A stretch of DNA of 64,000 nt. Origin: Siphonodentalium dalli. Taxonomy: Eukaryota; Mollusca; Scaphopoda; Gadilida; Siphonodentaliidae. Made by a program: the position numbers and the translations under genes. This document shows, one piece after another, positions 20,821-30,733 of this stretch; the stretch's first letter is position 1, and the number at the start of each line of letters is the position of its first letter. The notes under the pieces were generated by a model. The model did no database searches. It saw only the letters and a program-made list of their open reading frames with translations, and was not told the DNA's origin. The stretch covers positions 44,432,194 to 44,496,193 of the forward strand of contig CP136069.1 of NCBI GenBank assembly GCA_032622095.1. Reading direction: 5' to 3'.

Positions 20821-23237
20821 GTCAAATCCATTACCTGGTCCCGGTTGAGCTTGTGTGCAAGGCCAATAGGATAATCACGGTTAAGTCAAAGGTGGATAAG
20901 TCAAAATTCCAACTTCAGGCGAAACAAAATCTGGTCCCACCAGCCAGATTATAACACTAATTACTATGGTTAAAGTCGAAGGACACATTGCCATGTGATT
21001 ATAACTCTGTGTGCTTTCATTCAATTACCGTAAAAAGCTGTGAGGTATAATTGCAAGTTTCCTGGAGTCTTTGTTTGACCTAATGCATTGTTTATTAAAT
21101 ATATTAACGAGGTGCGTGGGTTTATTTCCACCGTGTGAGGATTAGTGGTGACATCCGAATGGAAAAATCATATTTAAACCGCCTGATATAGAGAATAAGT
21201 TCATTCAGTCATGTCTTCCCAAAACGAAAACAGTGTTCCAAACAAAGAAATGCGCAATCCATCTGACAACAGAAGATGACATCATGGATGCCATTTTGGC
21301 AAAAAAGAGAACAAACTAAGACTTGAAGACGAGGTCATAGAGTGCACCAAGCCCAACCCGACACTCGATAATGCATTTCATGGCTGCGACCTTGTATTGC
21401 GACGACCTTATGAAATGCTGGGAATCAGCAATAAACTGAAGAAAGATTCAACGACTAAATATCTGCAGAAACCTCAGTCCTTGATCATCAGTCATTTCCA
21501 GTCCTAAATCCTAATTTTTGCAAATTTACTATTCATTGTAACCACTTCCGTGTCATATGTTCTTTCATCGTCTCCACCACGAATTTGTCAATTTTTGTTT
21601 TCATATTCTGTGTTTTTATTATATTATTACTTGCGCCAGTCCATGCTGGACGCAAGTAATGTTTTCGGTGCGGATCTTTGTCTGTTGTCTGTCCTTCCGT
21701 GAATATGTTACGTCATACCGGAAGTACATAGGCCCTACTGTAAAGAATGCACACGGAATAATATGAAATGGTTGCATCAATTGTAATTTAAATCAACATA
21801 TATACTTAATTTGCATTGTTATCTGGTTTTATTTTGGTTATAAATCGTTCATAAATGAACAATATTGAATGATTTCTTTCTGGAAACCGATCAAGACGCG
21901 ATGACGTCATGACGCACATCAGGACGTCACAAGCTACATGGGCGCGCAAAACACCAGACATGATCGCGTCGATGTCCAGACAGCTGAGACCCGTATTGCA
22001 CGGGCAGGCTAAACCATTCTAATTGCCAACAACTTCGTGTTCTATTATTATAAATATATATATACTGCATGAAAAATAAAAGTGGGCAATAGTACTGCCC
22101 ATTAGAAGCCTATTCTATGTAACTTGAAACACGGGAAATGTGTTTAGAGCATGTCTAAAAGATGCGCGCGGAATAGTTTTTTTTTCGCAGAGACAGTGAG
22201 GTGCGAACATATTTCTGGAAAGTTTCTTTGAAGTTCAAAACATTTTCGAAAGATCATGGTACATATAAATCATGTCCGGCCAAACAGTCGAGCGCGTGGT
22301 TCAATTGAGAAACAATTGCACTGAAAAATGTGAATGTTGAAACATACGGATTATTAAATGCCCTATTAATTAACTGGGAAAACAACCTTTCTCATTTTCA
22401 ACGCAATAGACATTTTGATGATATGTTCCCGAAGACTGTATAGATCAGTCGCTATAAGGGCATGCTCACATTGACACACTGTTCGCGTGTCTTTTATTTA
22501 TTTGTGTCGGTATTTGTAACTTACTTTGACGTTTTTTGCCACTGAAGTGCTACGGCAAACACGCTTGACATCATTCTAGTCAAACTAGTAATTTAACCCA
22601 ATTGGTATATAATATATATTAGCATCATCAGCAATCAATCATCTTCACACCCTTCATGTAAACGATGTCTCTATTGTTCTATAAATATGTCAAACAACTC
22701 CTACGTATCATTAGTGTAATAGATCAACTTGAAATAGTCTGTCCGTATACACAAATATTTCAGCGATGAGTGAACTGAGATTTGATATCTATATTTGTTT
22801 TTATCAATCTCTCAAACGAGGAGCCAATACCCGTGGTTCAAAGTGGTGTTGGTAAGACAAAACAAAACATGTCAAATGTGTGATGGGCGCAAGTATAGGC
22901 AGCTCCAGTGAGTGCATTCTAGTTCAATAAATAATCATAACAATTATCATCTGGTCTGTTGTATGTGATCAGCATAGTCGCTGACTACTGATCTAAGGTG
23001 GGTATATAGCATGAACAAGGTTGAAAACAGTTGTTTTTGGGTTGAAATTTGCCTGATTGGTTGGAATTTGGGGTCAAAATGGTTAAGTTGAACACATGGA
23101 TAACTCAAAGTAAAACAGTCCCTTGAGATTTGACAAAGTTTGAATGTAGTAATAAGTCCAAACAACCCTGTCTATCTTAGGATCCAAACAAGTGAACTCT
23201 ACACAAGGACCAATCTAGAAGTTACAAACTATAATGA
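20821..23237. other. 2.4 kb without recognised feature
   Basis: No open frame above 72 codons; none of the listed families except a small hairpin at 21626-21660. This is one of the least repeat-dense parts of the window and could be unique intergenic or intronic DNA. Confidence 0.4.
21626..21660. repeat. 35-bp hairpin
   Basis: ATTACTTGCG pairs with CGCAAGTAAT, and inside it CCAG..CTGG pairs as well. No coding context. Confidence 0.6.
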
Positions 23238-23400
23238 CAATGTAGATCGATGGGGAACGATGGATGCATCTGAAATTTATATTAAGTCTGAACAACTAAT
23301 AAGAGGTATATGCTGTGGTTGAGTTGTGGAAGAATGAGAAAATGTGTGCTTGACTAAAAGCCACAAACCAAATTAGGTTAAAATTGGATGATATTTGTTA
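23238..23400 (+). repeat. Dispersed repeat, copy 1 (pair at 29107)
   Basis: Shares GACAATGTAG, CATCTGAAATTTATATTAAG, ATAAGAGGTATATGCTG and GAATGAGAAAATGTG with 29107-29269. Function and class unknown. Confidence 0.45.
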
Positions 23401-23534
23401 GTCTTGTCGAATTAGCTTATATGGAAAAATCAACATTCTGAAAATATTCCAGGAGGTACAACTCCTGAAATAAAATTCAGACATGACTGTTTTAACTCTG
23501 CATTAATTCATAGATATACACGAATAAGCGAGAT

Positions 23535-23770
23535 AACTGTGTCGTGGCCATATTGGATTCATCCAGCTCTGTTCCGTGGTTTCAGAGAATCTTCCAGCCC
23601 CAGTTGTGTGGTTTTAGTGCTACTGGTCAAAGTTTTGGAGTAGCATTTCCATTTATGGAGTTTTTAAATTTTTCATGACTTCCATGTATGGAATGCTACT
23701 CCAAGACCTGTAGCACTAAAACCACAGAATGGGACCTGGTGGATCCAATATGGCCTCGAGTTACTGACAG
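23535..23770. mobile_element. Family F palindromic MITE
   Basis: Arms GTCGTGGCCATATTGGATTC and GATCCAATATGGCCTCGAG, then GTAGCATTTCCAT / ATGGAATGCTACTCC nearer the centre. Same layout as the better copy at 44092-44291. The left arm has extra sequence near 23580-23615. Confidence 0.6.
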
Positions 23771-23776
23771 GGCATA

Positions 23777-23989
23777 CAGTAATGCTCTAAGTAATCGACT
23801 CCTTAACCACAGCAGAATTATGGGTAACTTTTCAGGATTTAGTCGGAAATATGACTTGTTGCCATTCATCGGAAAGCTCTCGGGGAGAGCTTTCCGACGA
23901 ATAGCAACAAGCCATATTTCCGACTAAATCCTGAAAAGTTACCCATAATTCTGCTGTGGTTAAGGAGTCGATTACTTAGAGCATTACTG
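23777..23989. mobile_element. Family A palindromic MITE, copy 7
   Basis: CAGTAATGCTCTAAG start and CTTAGAGCATTACTG end, TA on both sides. Arms nearly perfect, tip at CTCTCGGGGAGAG. Compensating changes in both termini (GCTCTAAG / CTTAGAGC) suggest that this subtype spread as a unit or that its arms were homogenised. Confidence 0.85.
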
Positions 23990-24009
23990 TATAGAAACCA
24001 CATTGCACA

Positions 24010-24082
24010 TTAACCCTTTCTAGACTGAATACTCATTGACGAGTAGTTCCCCTTTGGAAATGTTCAGATAATTTGGATGCCT
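24010..24082 (+). mobile_element. P4-type TTAA element, left fragment
   Basis: TTAA, then CCCTTTCTAGACTGAATACT and later AATGTTCAGATAATTTGG. The right end is missing; Family G starts just after. Confidence 0.45.
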
Positions 24083-24092
24083 ACTTGCGTCA

Positions 24093-24403
24093 TTAGGGAG
24101 AAGTGGGCTGTTATCAGGAAGATGTCATAATGACTGAAGTTCAGTTTGCACCCCAAAATCATATTTCTATGATCTACCGGTAATAATTTTTATTTTATAA
24201 TATTTATATATTTTATCATTTTATTTTATACTGAGTAATTACACCATTATAATCAGGAAATACACTTAAATATGCTGTAAGGACATATGCATACTGGTAT
24301 ATGAGAGAGAAGTCACTTCTCTCAAGGACAAAAATAGGGAGACGTGACGCAATTTAGGGAGATGATATCTCCCAAGTCGCCCTCTAGGCTGGTCCTTATT
24401 TAC
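24093..24403 (+). repeat. Family G repeat, most complete copy
   Basis: Order: TTAGGGAGAAGTGGGCTGTT, ATGACTGAAGTTCAG, ATTTCTATGATC, A+T stretch, ATCAGGAAATACAC, GACATATGCATACTGG, GAGAGAAGTCACTTCTC, AATAGGGAGACGTG, GATATCTCCCAAGTCGCC and GGCTGGTCC. Other copies at 13138, 38385 and 52795 follow the same order. Class unknown. Confidence 0.6.
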
Positions 24404-24482
24404 ATAAGAGTAGTTGCATGAGTGCTTTTTTCACTCCAATGGCATAACTCTGCAAAACATTTACAACCAAAACAGGTTCCAT

Positions 24483-24633
24483 CAAGCCTGAGTTTAGTGT
24501 GCCTGTCATTTGCAGTATGAGGTCCCCAGAGTGTGAATTTAGTGATGCTAGTCTGCTGTGCAGGGTAGAGTCACTAAATTCACCCTCTGGGGACCTCATT
24601 CTGCAAACGACAGGCACCTTATTCTCAGGCCTG
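24483..24633 (+). mobile_element. D family, single-hairpin copy
   Basis: CAAGCCTGAGTTTAGTGTGC start; ATTCTCAGGCCTG end; one hairpin whose tip (CTAGTCTGCTGTGCAGGGTA) matches the right hairpin of the 17313 copy. It looks like loss of the left hairpin and core by recombination between hairpins. The right flank matches the paralogous block. Confidence 0.65.
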
Positions 24634-24895
24634 TCAGGTAGAAATACTAACATGATTTTGGCCAAATTGCGAGGGGCAGTCTATTTCATATTTATATATG
24701 CTGAGCTAATTGCCTTGGTATTAAATGGCCCCAAGATTTTTTTTTTATATTTTAGACAGGATCGAATGGTTGGAGTACCATTAGTCACTGAGTAATACAC
24801 AAAACATCCAATTATAACCCATTTAAAAAAAAAAAATTGACTATATCACAACAAAGCAAATGGACCATGACAGAGGAAATATCAGTTAATTAATA
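24634..24895 (+). repeat. Spacer shared by two paralogous blocks (copy 2)
   Basis: Counterpart of 17763-18385 without the Family A insertion: GGTAGAAATACTAACATG, TGCTGAGCTAATTGCCTTGG, ACCATTAGTCACTGAG and AAGCAAATGGACCATGACAG. Confidence 0.6.
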
Positions 24896-25080
24896 AGGGC
24901 TAGTGGGCTAGTGTCACCAAATTCACCCTCTGGGGACCTCATTCTGTTTAGGCCCCATCTGCTATGGGAGACATATAGGCTCAGATTGAAGTTCCCAAAT
25001 GGTGAATATTGTGATGCAAACCAATTGGGAACCTTGATTATGCAATGTGTTGTCTGCCAATTTGGGGGTATAGAGAAACT
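24896..25080 (+). mobile_element. D family, interrupted copy (left piece)
   Basis: Starts inside the left hairpin (TCACCAAATTCACCCTCTGG), continues with the core (GTTCCCAAATGGTGAATATT) to TATAGAGAAACT. It resumes at 26400 with GAAACTAAAC after a 1.3-kb insertion. Confidence 0.6.
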
Positions 25081-26399
25081 CAAGCCCGTAGCTAAGGGGG
25101 TTTGTACCCTTCGAACGAAAGGCCCTTTTCCTGCATGTGCCCGATGGTGGTGGCGGTTGCCGTTCGCCGTTCGGGCGAACGTGTCATGTGCAGCAGTTGA
25201 CCAAACGGCAATTGCTGAGCTGGACCTCACTGGGGTTGCGGCTGACGCAGTTAAGCGCAACTTTTTGAAATCAGATGCATTTAACTGCGTCAGCCACAAC
25301 CCCAGCGATATATATGTATGGTTTGAAACGTCCGATAGCCCCGTGCATTGGCCGCATGCATCAGCCGCTGTTCTGTGAAAGCAGCTTAAGGCTCCGGAAT
25401 TCGACCTGCATGTGGTTCAACAATATAACCAACTAAAAGTAGCCTACAGTAATCAATGGATATAAACTTAATAAAGACCCATGCATACAGCGAAAGGGTG
25501 TCGTGTAAAGCACATCCCTTCGAACGTCCGGCAAATATCATATATCACCATATAGCGGGGGGGGGGGGGGGGGGGGGGACAGAGACCCGTACACACAAAT
25601 ACTAGAGTGCCAATTAAGCTATGTCCCTCAAGCTTGGTCAAAATTTTCAACTGTTCGAAATATCATGGCCGACACAATAATAGTTGGAAATTTCACATGA
25701 AACAATTAATAGGTTCAAATCGTTTTCGTAGATCGATTTTCCAACAATCTAAATTAGTGGGGAATATTTTGATTTAGATCATCATTTGCATATTTGCCTA
25801 CTTTTGGTCAAAATTTTGGACCGAAATGACCATCAGTTGGAAATTTTCCAATCTTATAGGGTGTGTTAGGTTGAAGTTTATAACATTTGGAAACATTGAG
25901 GCTACTCAATAGGTGCTAGGATTGAGCAATTTGTATGTTCAGATTTCAACATTTTCTGGTCCCTCCCATAAGGTCAGTTAAAACTTATAATTAACTTCAG
26001 AAAAACAATCCCCCCCTACTATAGATGTTAGGATTTAGCAATTTTCAGGTTCAGGTCGCGAACTTATCCGATACTGGTTCAAACTCTCGTCGGCCCAGTG
26101 GATTCTGTTAGTCCCCCACAAGACAATTGGTTCATTCAGAATAGCTAGGCTATTTTGATACAATTCAATTCCAGGCCTGTGAGAGAAAACTTGGAAAAAT
26201 CAAAACTAAACTTTTTGTACGTGTCACGGCGGATATTGTGTCACAGTGCATTGTATTTTTTCAAAATGTTTTCGGGGGACCCAGAACCCACCCACTCAAT
26301 GCGATAGGGCGACACCCCCTATCGTCGCTTCACAGCTTGTGTCCAATGCCCTCATTATAAATGACGAACTGTCTTTGCTAGTGGCTGCCTACGGACTTG
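25081..26399. mobile_element. 1.3-kb inverted-repeat element inserted in a D copy
   Basis: Begins CAAGCCCGTAG and ends CTACGGACTTG (one mismatch over 11 bp). Flanking GAAACT occurs at 25075-25080 and 26400-26405; removing one restores the D sequence GAGAAACTAAAC. Interior: a hairpin with GCTGACGCAGTTAAG / CATTTAACTGCGTCAGC (about 25239-25297), a 22-G run, and Family K-like phrases (AGTTGGAAATTT). No transposase frame. Superfamily uncertain; the duplication may be 6 bp or a decayed 8 bp. Confidence 0.55.
25557..25578. repeat. Poly-G run of 22
   Basis: Twenty-two consecutive G residues, inside the 1.3-kb insertion. Potential quadruplex former; the length may be unreliable in assembly. Confidence 0.9.
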
Positions 26400-26700
26400 G
26401 AAACTAAACAAAAAAAGAAATAGAATCTATGTGAAGAAGGTCGTAACTCATGTAAAAATAATAGGATGGAACCCATATTCGATCTTGGCCTGTGTTTTTA
26501 GTTGGGAAATAGACATACCAACTTTGGTTCAGATCAAATAATCCAAATTTGAGTTATCGGTCATAAACCAAAAATGTTAACGGATGGACAGATGGACAGA
26601 CAGACAGTCAGATAGACGGACAGATGGACAGATGGATGGATGGATGGACAGACTGATTATATAATACAACCTTTTTTCAAAAAGGGTGTATAAAAATAGG
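26400..26700 (+). repeat. D remainder followed by Family H copy
   Basis: 26400-26425 continues the D core (AAACTAAAC, AAAGAAATAGAATC). From about 26437 Family H phrases follow (GTCGTAACTCATG, GGTTCAGATCAAATAATCC), then a GGACAGATGGACAGAC-type run and TTCAAAAAGGGTGTATAAAA. The paralogous block at 18.6-19.2 kb has the same D-to-H junction. Confidence 0.5.
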
Positions 26701-26796
26701 AACACATTTTCTTTACCAAATCTACTTAGAAATAAATATTAACTTTTTTTATCAAATCAGCTAAAACAGGGATCCCTCTTATTTTTGCTAACCAAT

Positions 26797-27824
26797 TTCA
26801 AGCACTAAATTAAGATTTAAGCACTTTTCAAGGACAGCTGGGACTGCAGGCATAAACATCTTTCTTCAAGGACTATATTAAGATTTAAGCACTTTTCAAG
26901 GACAGCTGGGACTGCAGGCATAAACATCTTTCTTCAAGGACTATATTAAGATTTAAGCACTTTTCAAGGACAGCTGGGACTGCAGGCATAAACATCTTTC
27001 TTCAAGGACTATATTAAGATTTAAGCACTTTTCAAGGACAGCTGGGACTGCAGGCATAAACATCTTTCTTCAAGGACTATATTAAGATTTAAGCACTTTT
27101 CAAGGACAGCTGGGACTGCAGGCATAAACATCTTTCTTCAAGGACTATATTAAGATTTAAGCACTTTTCAAGGACAGCTGGGACTGCAGGCATAAACATC
27201 TTTCTTCAAGGACTATATTAAGATTTAAGCACTTTTCAAGGACAGCTGGGACTGCAGGCATAAACATCTTTCTTCAAGGACTATATTAAGATTTAAGCAC
27301 TTTTCAAGGACAGCTGGGACTGCAGGCATAAACATCTTTCTTCAAGGACTATATTAAGATTTAAGCACTTTTCAAGGACAGCTGGGACTGCAGGCATAAA
27401 CATCTTTCTTCAAGGACTATATTAAGATTTAAGCACTTTTCAAGGACAGCTGGGACTGCAGGCATAAACATCTTTCTTCAAGGACTATATTAAGATTTAA
27501 GCACTTTTCAAGGACAGCTGGGACTGCAGGCATAAACATCTTTCTTCAAGGACTATATTAAGATTTAAGCACTTTTCAAGGACAGCTGGGACTGCAGGCA
27601 TAAACATCTTTCTTCAAGGACTATATTAAGATTTAAGCACTTTTCAAGGACAGCTGGGACTGCAGGCATAAACATCTTTCTTCAAGGACTATATTAAGAT
27701 TTAAGCACTTTTCAAGGACAGCTGGGACTGCAGGCATAAACATCTTTCTTCAAGGACTATATTAAGATTTAAGCACTTTTCAAGGACTGCTGGGACTGCA
27801 GGCATAAACATCTTTCTTCAAGGA
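26797..27824 (+). repeat. 68-bp minisatellite, about 15 units
   Basis: The unit contains AAGGACAGCTGGGACTGCAG, GCATAAACATCTTTCTTC and ATTAAGATTTAAGCAC. Repeat starts fall exactly 68 bases apart from 26831 to 27783. Units are identical by eye except the first (TTCAAGCACTAAATTAAG) and the last (AAGGACTGCTGGG). 68 is not a multiple of 3 and the frames contain stops, so it is not coding. Confidence 0.95.
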
Positions 27825-27955
27825 CCATCATATGTTTATTTCTACGAACCTACAATGGCATAAAGGGCATTCTATACATATGAGAAGAAAATGGGTTGTT
27901 ATCTAATAACTTTGAAAGAAAACAATGAAAGTGGGAATGTGCTAGGACAATATTA

Positions 27956-28184
27956 TTAACCCTTTCTATACTAAATGGATTCTCCTACCCAGTTATGCAA
28001 GTATATATTGGAATGGTCTATTATTCATATGGAGGGGTGTTCAGGCCATAGAAGCAGACAGACAGAAATAACAGATAATACAAGAGCAGAATGATTTATA
28101 ATGCGAAATGTTCAGATAATAAGTTGTGGTCGTTTGTTGAACTTAACTACTCGTCAATGAGTATTTAGTATAGAAAGGGTTTAA
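27956..28184 (+). mobile_element. P4-type TTAA MITE, uninterrupted
   Basis: TTAA at 27956-27959 and 28181-28184; termini CCCTTTCTATACTAAATGG and TTTAGTATAGAAAGGG. One extra T lies at the right junction. 229 bp; gives the layout of the P4 family without the P1 insertion seen at 6440. Confidence 0.7.
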
Positions 28185-28195
28185 AGTTACACATA

Positions 28196-28409
28196 CAGTA
28201 ATGCCCTAAGTAATCAACCTCTTAACCACAGCAGAATTAATTATGGGTAACTTTTCAGGATTTAGTCGGAAATATGGCTTGTTGCCATTCATCGGAAAGC
28301 TCCCGAGAGCTTTCCGATGAATGGCAACAAGCCATATTTCCGACTAAATCCTGAAAAGTTACCCATAATTCCGCTGTGGTTAAGAGGTCGATTACTTAGG
28401 GCGTTACTG
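28196..28409. mobile_element. Family A palindromic MITE, copy 8
   Basis: CAGTAATGCCCTAAG / CTTAGGGCGTTACTG, TA both sides; tip GCTCCCGAGAGC. The left arm has a 4-bp repeat (GAATTAATTATGGG). Lies 11 bp after a P4 element. Confidence 0.85.
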
Positions 28410-28538
28410 TACTGAAATTTTATTAAATAGTCCCAAATTGGATAAAAGCCTCAAATAAGCCTTAGTCTGTTTGTTGCATATGTTTTCTGAATATAATTAC
28501 AGATCAATGAATGGGAACCAATCACCTTGGTCAACGAG

Positions 28539-28792
28539 TTAACACTTCCATGACTGGAACTTTTTTTGTGAAAACCCCGTGCCAGTGTATTCTCTTATAT
28601 ATGTGGGTCTCCCATAGTGAGCCTCACATATATAAGAGAATACATTGACCTAACAATGTTTACCTTGACCGTGTAAGCCAGTGCATTCTCTTATATATGA
28701 GAGGCTCCCGGGAGACTCACATATATAAGAAAATGCACTGGCACAGGATCTTTAATGCTACAACAGAGCAGCACTCGTCATCAATGTGTTAA
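28539..28792 (+). mobile_element. P3-type TTAA MITE
   Basis: TTAA at 28539-28542 and 28789-28792. Ends are partly mutated (CACTTCCATGACTGGAAC; CTCGTCATCAATGTG). Two shared hairpins, CCGTGCCAGTGTATTCTC and AGCCAGTGCATTCTC types. Confidence 0.7.
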
Positions 28793-29106
28793 TCAGGAAA
28801 GTGATAAGTGTTCTCAGACACACGATTCCAGTCACACTCCGGTATAAAGTAACGACCTGTGGGGACATGATGGTGCAGCAAATCTGGGGCTCAGTATCCA
28901 ATGAAGCCTTATATGTGCATACTGCCACAGTATTTATCAGGCTTCAATGCACACAATTGTTTGTACATAGATTTGTGAAATTTCCGTCACCCGGATGCCT
29001 GAAGCCAAACTTCTGCAGAAAATTGTTAGAATTCTCCGCACATCTTGAATAACATGACATTAACCCTTAAAAGGGACATGTACTTCATGACAATTATTTT
29101 TTTTTA
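28793..29106. other. No feature recognised; one 88-codon frame
   Basis: The frame 28786-29052 (+) starts in the end of the P3 element and has no domain I recognise. Probably chance. Confidence 0.3.
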
Positions 29107-29269
29107 ATATTAATGACAATGTAGCTAGAATAGGAATGATGGGATACATCTGAAATTTATATTAAGTCTGAAAAAGACCTTTATTTTCGCAAAAGGACCG
29201 ATAACAAGAGGTATGCTGCGGTCAAGTTGTGGTAGAATGAAAAAATGTGTTCTTGACCAAAAGCACCAC
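29107..29269 (+). repeat. Dispersed repeat, copy 2 (pair at 23238)
   Basis: GACAATGTAGCTAGAATAGG, CATCTGAAATTTATATTAAG and CAAGAGGTATGCTG parallel the 23.2-kb copy. About 30 bp (AAAAGACCTTTATTTTCGC) is present only here. Confidence 0.45.
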
Positions 29270-29350
29270 CTGTGGTCGACTCGCATATATAAGAGAATGC
29301 ATTGGCACAGGGTCTTTAATGCTGCAACAGCGCAGCTCCCTTCATGAAAC
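29270..29350 (+). mobile_element. P3-type element, right-end fragment
   Basis: Starts in the hairpin (GTGGTCGACTCGCATATATA), continues TTGGCACAGGGTCTTTAATG and ends CTCCCTTCATGAAAC, where GGGTTAA would be expected. Left half absent. Confidence 0.6.
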
Positions 29351-29389
29351 TGTTTTCTCATTTTGACGGAAACCAAATTTAAAATACAT

Positions 29390-29728
29390 AAAGGATCACT
29401 CTAGAAAAGAAAATGCACTCTTTTGAAAGCAGCCATGGTAGTGAAACTCCAAACCAAATTTTGTTCAGATCCGATAACTCATGGCTGAGATATCTGATTT
29501 CCAGATAAACACAGAAGGATAACTCTAGAATGGAAAACGTGAATGTCATTTGCCCCTCTTTTGAAAGTAGTCATGATGGTAAATCTCCATACCAAATTCA
29601 TTCAGATATGATAACCCAAGGCCATATGCCCGACTTAACAGATGGACAGACGCATGGACAGACAGACAGACAAATGGATGGACATAGTCAATCCAGTATA
29701 CACCCCATTCTCTTCGAGAGTGGAGGTA
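29390..29728 (+). repeat. Family H-like repeat
   Basis: Two related halves (CACTCTAGAAAAGAAAATGC; ACTCTAGAATGGAAAACGTG) each followed by CTCTTTTGAAAG and a CCAAATTxxxTTCAGAT phrase. They are followed by GACAGACGCATGGACAGACA and CCCCATTCTCTTCGAGAGTG. Non-coding. Confidence 0.5.
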
Positions 29729-29898
29729 CAGTAATGTCCTAAATAATCGACCCCAAAACCACAGCAGCATTATGGGAAATTTTTCAGGATTTAGTCGGAA
29801 ATATGGTGAGCTTTCCAATGAATGGCAACAAGCCATATTTCCGACTAAATCCTGAAAAATTTCCCATAAGTCTGCTGTGGTTACTTCAGGCATTACTG
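29729..29898. mobile_element. Family A MITE, copy 9, central deletion
   Basis: CAGTAATGTCC start, GGCATTACTG end, TA both sides. The left arm stops at GGAAATATGGTGAGCTTTCC, so its CTTGTTGCCATTCATCGG part is missing. Confidence 0.8.
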
Positions 29899-30035
29899 TA
29901 TACAATTGGATGTATGTCCACGTAAATATGGATTGATTATGTTATTTATTTACTGACTGAAACAACACCCACAGCAGCAGTACCATAGAATAAGTGGAAG
30001 CAATACACAAGCAGATTGAAAGAATGACACCGTCT

Positions 30036-30271
30036 TTAACCCTTTGAGTGCCAGGGGCCGATCTCATCGGCCCTAGACCTACAAAATAAGTCTGTTAAAG
30101 AATATAAGAATAAATTATTAAAATTGAAAAAGATTGTAAAAAAAATGTTAGGCCAATGCATTCTCTTATATATGCGAGGCGACCTATGGTCGACTCGCAT
30201 ATATAAGAGAATGCATTGGCACAGGGTATATGGGTTGATACAAAAATCGGACCTGGCACTCAAAGGGTTAA
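30036..30271 (-). mobile_element. P1-type TTAA MITE, inverted orientation
   Basis: TTAA at 30036-30039 and 30268-30271; CCCTTTGAGTGCCAGG / CCTGGCACTCAAAGGG termini perfect. One shared hairpin at about 30152-30222. It sits exactly in the left target duplication of the D element that follows. Confidence 0.85.
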
Positions 30272-30272
30272 C

Positions 30273-30730
30273 CAAGCCTGAGTTTTGTGTGCCTGTCATT
30301 TGCAGAATGAGGTCCCCAGAGGTGAATTTAGTGGCGCTATCGCGCAGAGCAGGCTACCATCACAAAAATCACCGTCTGGGGACCTTAATCTACATGGCCT
30401 CATCTGCTACGGGAGACAGACTCAGATTGAAGTTCCCAAATGGTGAATATTGTGATGTACACCCATTGGGAACCTTGGTTATGCAATGTGTCATCTGCCA
30501 ATTTGGGAATATAGAGAAACTAAACTAATAAAGAAATAGAGAGAGACTTTGAAGAAGTGTCTATAGAAATTTTATAATAAAGATAGTTTACAGAGAAGAT
30601 AAGGCCTAAGCAGAATGAGGTCCCCTGGTGAATTTAGTGATGCTACCCGGCTATGTGGGATAGTATCACTAAATTCACCCTCTGGGGAACTAATTCTGCA
30701 AATGATAGGCACACTATTAACTAAGGCTTG
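30273..30730 (+). mobile_element. D family, full-length copy, both target duplications hit by TTAA elements
   Basis: CAAGCCTGAGTTTTGTG start, ACTAAGGCTTG end, hairpins at about 30306-30387 and 30612-30700, D core between. With P1 (left) and P3 (right) removed, the flanks read TCTTTAAC and TCTTTAAA, a 7-of-8 match and therefore the original duplication. Confidence 0.75.
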
Positions 30731-30733
30731 TCT

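Noticed and set aside
21190-21500. Possible coding remnant starting ATGTCTTCCCAAAACG
   Set aside because: The frame stops after about 22 codons and continuation needs several frame changes; no family recognised.
24886-25378. 137- and 155-codon frames overlapping on opposite strands
   Set aside because: They span the junction of a D element and an inserted element, and the palindromic content keeps both strands open. They are not a gene.
26797-27824. CRISPR array
   Set aside because: Units are directly adjacent 68-bp repeats without distinct spacers, in eukaryotic DNA. It is a minisatellite.
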